Source of the DNA: JBHIFE01 sp046760985
Lineage (GTDB): Bacteria > Chloroflexota > Dehalococcoidia > Dehalococcoidales > RBG-16-60-22
Length of the DNA: 9,002 bases
Direction of reading: 5' to 3'
NCBI GenBank assembly: GCA_046760985.1
Contig: JBHIFE010000056.1
Coordinates: forward strand, 1-9,002
In this document: in pieces, positions 6,537 through 9,002 of the stretch
Layout of the letters: every line of letters starts with the position of its first letter
Numbering within the stretch: position 1 is the first letter of the stretch
Notes under the pieces: generated by a model
The model's database searches: none
The model's input: only the letters and a program-made list of their open reading frames with translations
Told to the model about the DNA's origin: nothing
Made by a program: the position numbers and the translations under genes

Positions 6537-7673
6537 TTATTTAGCCAGCGGAGTAGTGAGAGCTGCCTGGTCACCGTAAGCCTTCCTAAAGGCGCGCATG
6601 GATTCCAGTATTTTGCCGTAGATAGGCGGTTCAGCAGCTGCCTTCTCATCGTAAAACTTTTTCGCTTCTGCCAGTAGGGCGCTTTCCACATCCTCAGGGA
6701 GATGCTCAACGACATTGCCGTAATCTATGAAATTCTTGGTAGCGGCGATATCGTGATAGGTCAGGTACTCGTGCTCTGCCTGCGTCCACTTGTCCGTCTC
6801 GTCCATCACCAGCCGCTTGAGGTCGTCGGGAAGCTCCGCCCAAGCATCTTTGTTGACAAAGAATACTTGGGGGTCACTGGGAGCCCGGGTTGCAGAATAG
6901 TAAACATACTTGGCTACATCCTGGAAGCCCATATCCCAGTTTAGCGCTGGAGTGGAGTACTCAAAGGCATCAATTACACCCGTCTGGACAGCTTCAACGA
7001 TTTCCCCGCCGGGTAACATGACCGTGGAGCCGCCCATGCGGTCTATAATTGCTCCACCATCACCGGCAGTGCGCATCTTTAATCCCTGAATGTCGTCCAT
7101 TGAGTTTATGGGAACAGTGGAATGTGCCCATACCTCCGCAGGCAGGGGAGCTAACGCACCGGGGAAGGTCATGGCATTGAAGTCTCCCAGCATTTCATTC
7201 ATCAGGTCGGCACCACCACCGTAGTTGAACCACACACGCAAAGCCTCACCAGCCAGTCCACCCGGTCTGGAGCTGATGAGACCAGCCGCCGCCCACTTAT
7301 CAGTGTTATACATGGGGCAGGTATAAGCGGCCTGTAGGACACCCTTGTCTACCGCATCAAGCTCTTCTGTCGCTGGAGCCACAGAACCGCCGACAAAGCC
7401 CTTGATAACTAATCGCCCGCCGCTTGCCTCGGTGATGGCCTCAGCCCACTTGTCATGATAAACCTGAGATTTGTCGGCAGCAGGACCATGCCCCGAAGTT
7501 TTCCAGGTAATCACCTCTACCTCTGGCGCTGGTGTAGGGGCTGGGGCTGGCGCTGGAGCTGGTGCGGGGGCTGGGGCTGGTGGTGGTGCCGGAGCCGGGG
7601 CTGGACAACCAATAACAACCAAGCTGATAACTAACAAGAACGCCAGCGGAATTAACAATATTTTCTTTTTCAC
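6537..7673 (-). CDS. dctP: TRAP transporter substrate-binding lipoprotein (DctP family)
   Basis: This 378-residue extracytoplasmic receptor delivers a substrate, probably an organic acid anion, to the DctQM permease. Residues 1-22 are a lipoprotein signal peptide (KKK, hydrophobic core, lipobox VIG) with Cys23 as the lipid-anchored residue. Residues 24-50 are a Pro-Ala linker, followed by the DctP domain from about residue 54 (ITWKTSGHGP). The conserved Arg that in this family salt-bridges a substrate carboxylate is Arg201 in GLKMRTAG. The segment PGGEIVEAVQTGVIDAFEY (221-239) is the DctP hallmark. Glu238 with the following STPALNWDMGF and the VAKYVYY stretch recall the 2-oxoacid/lactate-binding (TakP-like) subgroup, but the ligand is a guess. 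The start is GTG at 7673 with a perfect AAGGAGG five bases upstream. It is the first gene of the operon and is separated from dctQ by the hairpin. A lipid-anchored receptor fits a monoderm cell. Confidence 0.95.
   Translation of the reverse strand: MKKKILLIPLAFLLVISLVVIGCPAPAPAPPPAPAPAPAPAPAPAPTPAPEVEVITWKTSGHGPAADKSQVYHDKWAEAITEASGGRLVIKGFVGGSVAPATEELDAVDKGVLQAAYTCPMYNTDKWAAAGLISSRPGGLAGEALRVWFNYGGGADLMNEMLGDFNAMTFPGALAPLPAEVWAHSTVPINSMDDIQGLKMRTAGDGGAIIDRMGGSTVMLPGGEIVEAVQTGVIDAFEYSTPALNWDMGFQDVAKYVYYSATRAPSDPQVFFVNKDAWAELPDDLKRLVMDETDKWTQAEHEYLTYHDIAATKNFIDYGNVVEHLPEDVESALLAEAKKFYDEKAAAEPPIYGKILESMRAFRKAYGDQAALTTPLAK
7524..7604 (-). repeat. Pro-Ala low-complexity linker tract in dctP
   Basis: Codons 24-50 of dctP encode an almost strict Pro-Ala alternation with one PPP and one Thr. 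At DNA level it is a GC-rich, imperfect six-base repeat with varied third positions. It starts directly after the lipid-modified Cys23 and should act as a stiff spacer that holds the binding domain away from the membrane. Repeat number may vary between strains. Confidence 0.85.
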
Positions 7674-7678
7674 CTTTT

Positions 7679-7685
7679 CCTCCTT
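7679..7685 (-). promoter_or_regulatory. Strong ribosome-binding site of dctP
   Basis: AAGGAGG on the minus strand lies five bases before the GTG start at 7673. It is much stronger than the site before dctQ, which fits high synthesis of the receptor relative to the permease. Confidence 0.85.
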
Positions 7686-7799
7686 CTAAAATACTACAAT
7701 AGTGGGACCAAACTGTCTACAAATCCTTTCTGTTGAAAGCTATCACCTCCTTCATCAGGCTTAATAAGGCATTACGCCCAGATTTTGGCTATATCGAAG

Positions 7800-7828
7800 C
7801 TGACCTTTCAGCAGGATTGTGCTACAAT
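7800..7828 (+). promoter_or_regulatory. Possible extended -10 promoter reading toward the regulator
   Basis: CTGACC (7800-7805, 4 of 6), a 17-nt spacer ending in TGC, and TACAAT (7823-7828, 5 of 6) make an extended -10 arrangement. A transcript from near 7835 would have a leader of about 350 nt before the regulator gene, or would be a separate small RNA. This rests on motif matching alone. Confidence 0.3.
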
Positions 7829-7911
7829 AGATAACAACGATACAGCTGCTATAACTCCTAATAATTTACAGGCGGGATGCCACTTGCCCGATTACGCCAA
7901 GGATAGCACAC

Positions 7912-7938
7912 GGGAGGGGCACCAGCACCTAGCCTCCC
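7912..7938. repeat. GC-rich hairpin in the TRAP/regulator spacer
   Basis: GGGAGG (7912-7917) pairs with CCTCCC (7933-7938) around a 15-nt loop, with a flanking C and G that could pair across one bulged base. No T-run follows on either strand, so it is not an obvious terminator. It could be RNA structure in a leader or simply chance in a GC-rich patch. Confidence 0.35.
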
Positions 7939-8081
7939 CGGTACAAATAAGTATTGACATCCTTGTTTCCCCTGGCAGAGCCCGCTATATTTATCTCAGT
8001 CCCATATCTATTACTTACTGATTATTCTCCCGTCCAAGTAAGACTAATACCGAATACTTATCAATATGATTTTTACGTGCC

Positions 8082-8109
8082 TTGATCAAGTATAGATATA
8101 AGATATCAT
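8082..8109 (+). promoter_or_regulatory. Candidate promoter for the response regulator
   Basis: TTGATC (8082-8087, 4 of 6), a 16-nt spacer and TATCAT (8104-8109, 5 of 6) lie about 80 nt before the regulator start. The -35 box overlaps the palindrome CTTGATCAAG, so a dimeric regulator could act here. A second -10-like TATACT at 8133-8138 has no acceptable -35. Confidence 0.4.
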
Positions 8110-8186
8110 GCCGTTCAACATGCAACATTCCGTATACTAAAGAGGGGGTATCCTTCCAAACGGTGGGGGCACTTTAGAGGTGTTAA

Positions 8187-8921
8187 ATGCATTTGTTACG
8201 TGATACAATACGTATTATGGAAGAATTACTGGAGTCTAAGCCGAAGCGCAATCAGCAGAATAAAATAACCATAATGTTGGCGGATGACCATCCGCTACTT
8301 CGCAAAGCACTCCGAAGTGAACTGGAGAATCAGCCAGATTTTGTAGTTGTTGCCGAGGTTGCAAACGGAGAGGAAGCAGTTAAGATGGCAACTGAAATAG
8401 TTCCAGATGTGGTGATAATGGATATAAGCATGCCAAAAATTAACGGCATTGAAGCGACGAGACAAATAAAAGCTAAATGCCCTTCTGTAGCGGTTCTTGT
8501 CCTCACTGTACATGACGAAGCTGAGCATATTCTGAGCATATTAGAAGCTGGTGCTGCTGGATACTTAATAAAAACAGCCTTCGGTGAAGAAGTTGTACAG
8601 GCAGTACGTGGAGTGATTACCGGCGAAACTGTATTGTCTCCCGAAATATTTCAAAGAATAATAAAATCTGCCCTTCGACATGTAACAAAACCAGTTTCGC
8701 TTGACGCTGGCGAAAAAATGACCGCTCGGGAACGAGAAATCCTAGGACTAGCGGCAAGAGGTCTGAGTAATCGAGATATTGCTCGGAGACTTGACCTAAG
8801 CGAATATACGGTGAAGAGTTACTTAGCGGAGCTATTCTCTAAGCTAAAGGTTAGCAGCCGAACTGAAGCCGTTATCACCGCGCTACGGGCTGGTTTTTTT
8901 ACTCTTGATGATCTTGATTAA
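8187..8921 (+). CDS. LuxR/NarL-family two-component response regulator
   Basis: This 244-residue cytoplasmic regulator has an N-terminal receiver domain and a C-terminal LuxR-type DNA-binding domain. The receiver (about 26-145) has the acidic pair Asp33-Asp34, phospho-acceptor Asp79 in IMDISMP, Thr107 and Lys129, so it should accept phosphate from a histidine kinase. The GerE/LuxR helix-turn-helix runs from about 177 to 235 (MTAREREILGLAARGLSNRDIARRL then SEYTVKSYLAELFSKLKV). Tyr212 stands where His is common. About 25 residues precede the receiver, longer than usual. The ATG at 8187 has AGAGGTG just upstream, and the inner ATG at 8217 lacks a ribosome site. It reads away from the TRAP operon and is followed ten bases later by a new frame that may be its kinase. 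Targets are unknown, though divergent transporters are common ones. Confidence 0.93.
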   Translation: MHLLRDTIRIMEELLESKPKRNQQNKITIMLADDHPLLRKALRSELENQPDFVVVAEVANGEEAVKMATEIVPDVVIMDISMPKINGIEATRQIKAKCPSVAVLVLTVHDEAEHILSILEAGAAGYLIKTAFGEEVVQAVRGVITGETVLSPEIFQRIIKSALRHVTKPVSLDAGEKMTAREREILGLAARGLSNRDIARRLDLSEYTVKSYLAELFSKLKVSSRTEAVITALRAGFFTLDDLD

Positions 8922-8931
8922 GGTGACTTTT

Positions 8932-9002
8932 ATGAATCGAATGGTGAAGTTGCCCTCGTTACAACTAGCTAGGATGATACGTAATATTCATTTTTGGATT
9001 AT
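8932..9002 (+). CDS. Start of a downstream gene, possibly the partner sensor histidine kinase (partial)
   Basis: An ATG ten bases after the regulator stop opens a frame of 23 codons that runs off the window (MNRMVKLPSLQLARMIRNIHFW and on). AAGGTGA, overlapping the regulator stop, is a well-placed ribosome site, so this is very likely a real co-transcribed gene. A basic, short cytoplasmic segment followed by aromatic and aliphatic residues would suit the lead-in to a first membrane helix, as in a sensor kinase. No kinase motif is within the window, so the function is inferred from position only. Confidence 0.55.
   Translation, partial: MNRMVKLPSLQLARMIRNIHFWI

Larger units (their letters stand above)
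7674..8186. other. 513-bp non-coding spacer between the divergent TRAP operon and response regulator
   Basis: No convincing gene was found here. A 78-codon frame starting TTG at 7785 resembles no family and has no ribosome site. The spacer holds an AAGGAGGTGAT match on the minus strand (7742-7752) with no start codon at the right distance. It also holds a possible extended -10 promoter reading right (7800-7828), a GC-rich hairpin (7912-7938), a 10-bp palindrome CTTGATCAAG (8081-8090) and a weaker promoter for the regulator (8082-8109). For dctP the only promoter-like pair is TAGACA-N17-TAGTAT (7719-7691, minus). It would start transcription inside the ribosome site, so the true dctP promoter is unclear. 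The region is richer in A+T near 8000-8130. Confidence 0.6.

Noticed and set aside
7471..7689. Plus-strand Gly-Ala-rich frame opposite the dctP 5' end
   Set aside because: It is the complement of the Pro-Ala codon tract. Repeated Pro and Ala codons read backward give long Gly/Ala open frames automatically.
7742..7752. ATCACCTCCTT on the plus strand looks like the 3' end of 16S rRNA
   Set aside because: The match stops after 11 bases and no rRNA sequence lies upstream. It is a Shine-Dalgarno-like motif read on the other strand, not an rRNA fragment.
7694..7898. CTACAATAG (7694, 7822) and ATTACGCC (7771, 7891) each occur twice in the same order
   Set aside because: Repeats of 8-9 bp are expected by chance in a 500-bp region, and the sequence between them does not align, so a duplication is not supported.
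7861..7945. Possible riboswitch (cyclic-di-GMP or cobalamin type)
   Set aside because: The stem-loops and G-rich patch lack the conserved core sequences of those classes as far as I can read them on either strand.
7785..8021. 78-codon plus-strand frame in the TRAP/regulator spacer
   Set aside because: It starts at TTG with no ribosome site, resembles no protein family, and shows no domain-like pattern. It is best read as a chance frame.

Overview
The window reads as a piece of a chromosome from an anaerobic bacterium, most likely an uncultured Chloroflexota of the Dehalococcoidia type. That placement is inference. It rests on the lipoprotein style (lipobox Cys followed by a long Pro-Ala linker), a ferredoxin-fused electron-transfer flavoprotein beside an acyl-CoA dehydrogenase, an MEP-pathway IspH, a stand-alone AsnC/Lrp-type ligand-binding protein and a NarL-type regulator. 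No rRNA, tRNA, CRISPR array, insertion sequence or phage gene was seen.

Layout. Positions 1-2555 (minus strand) hold an acyl-CoA dehydrogenase, then etfB, then a ferredoxin-fused etfA that runs off the left edge. The genes are almost fused (4-nt overlap, then a 7-nt gap). A 240-bp divergent spacer with a promoter on each strand follows, then a 79-codon plus-strand gene for a lone RAM/AsnC-type domain (2799-3038). This gene meets ispH tail to tail, and the two coding regions overlap by 12 nt. On the minus strand plsC (lysophospholipid acyltransferase) and ispH overlap and have their own promoter. Upstream of them lies a complete tripartite TRAP transporter (4616-7673): the lipoprotein receptor DctP, then DctQ and DctM. 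A long perfect hairpin sits between dctP and dctQ. A 513-bp non-coding region (7674-8186) separates the TRAP operon from a divergently read LuxR/NarL-type response regulator (8187-8921) and the first 23 codons of a next gene, perhaps its sensor kinase.

How the genes may work together. The dehydrogenase and ETF pair should oxidise or reduce an acyl-/enoyl-CoA. The extra 2[4Fe-4S] domain and the EtfB sequence point to the flavin-based bifurcating class, which couples enoyl-CoA reduction by NADH to ferredoxin reduction. The TRAP system should import an organic anion using an ion gradient. The divergent two-component regulator is a natural candidate to control it. PlsC and IspH serve phospholipid and isoprenoid synthesis and look like housekeeping genes. 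I found no convincing new multi-gene system. The points most worth checking are the ferredoxin-ETF-dehydrogenase module, the intercistronic hairpin, the possible AUU start codon of the RAM gene, and the long TRAP/regulator spacer.
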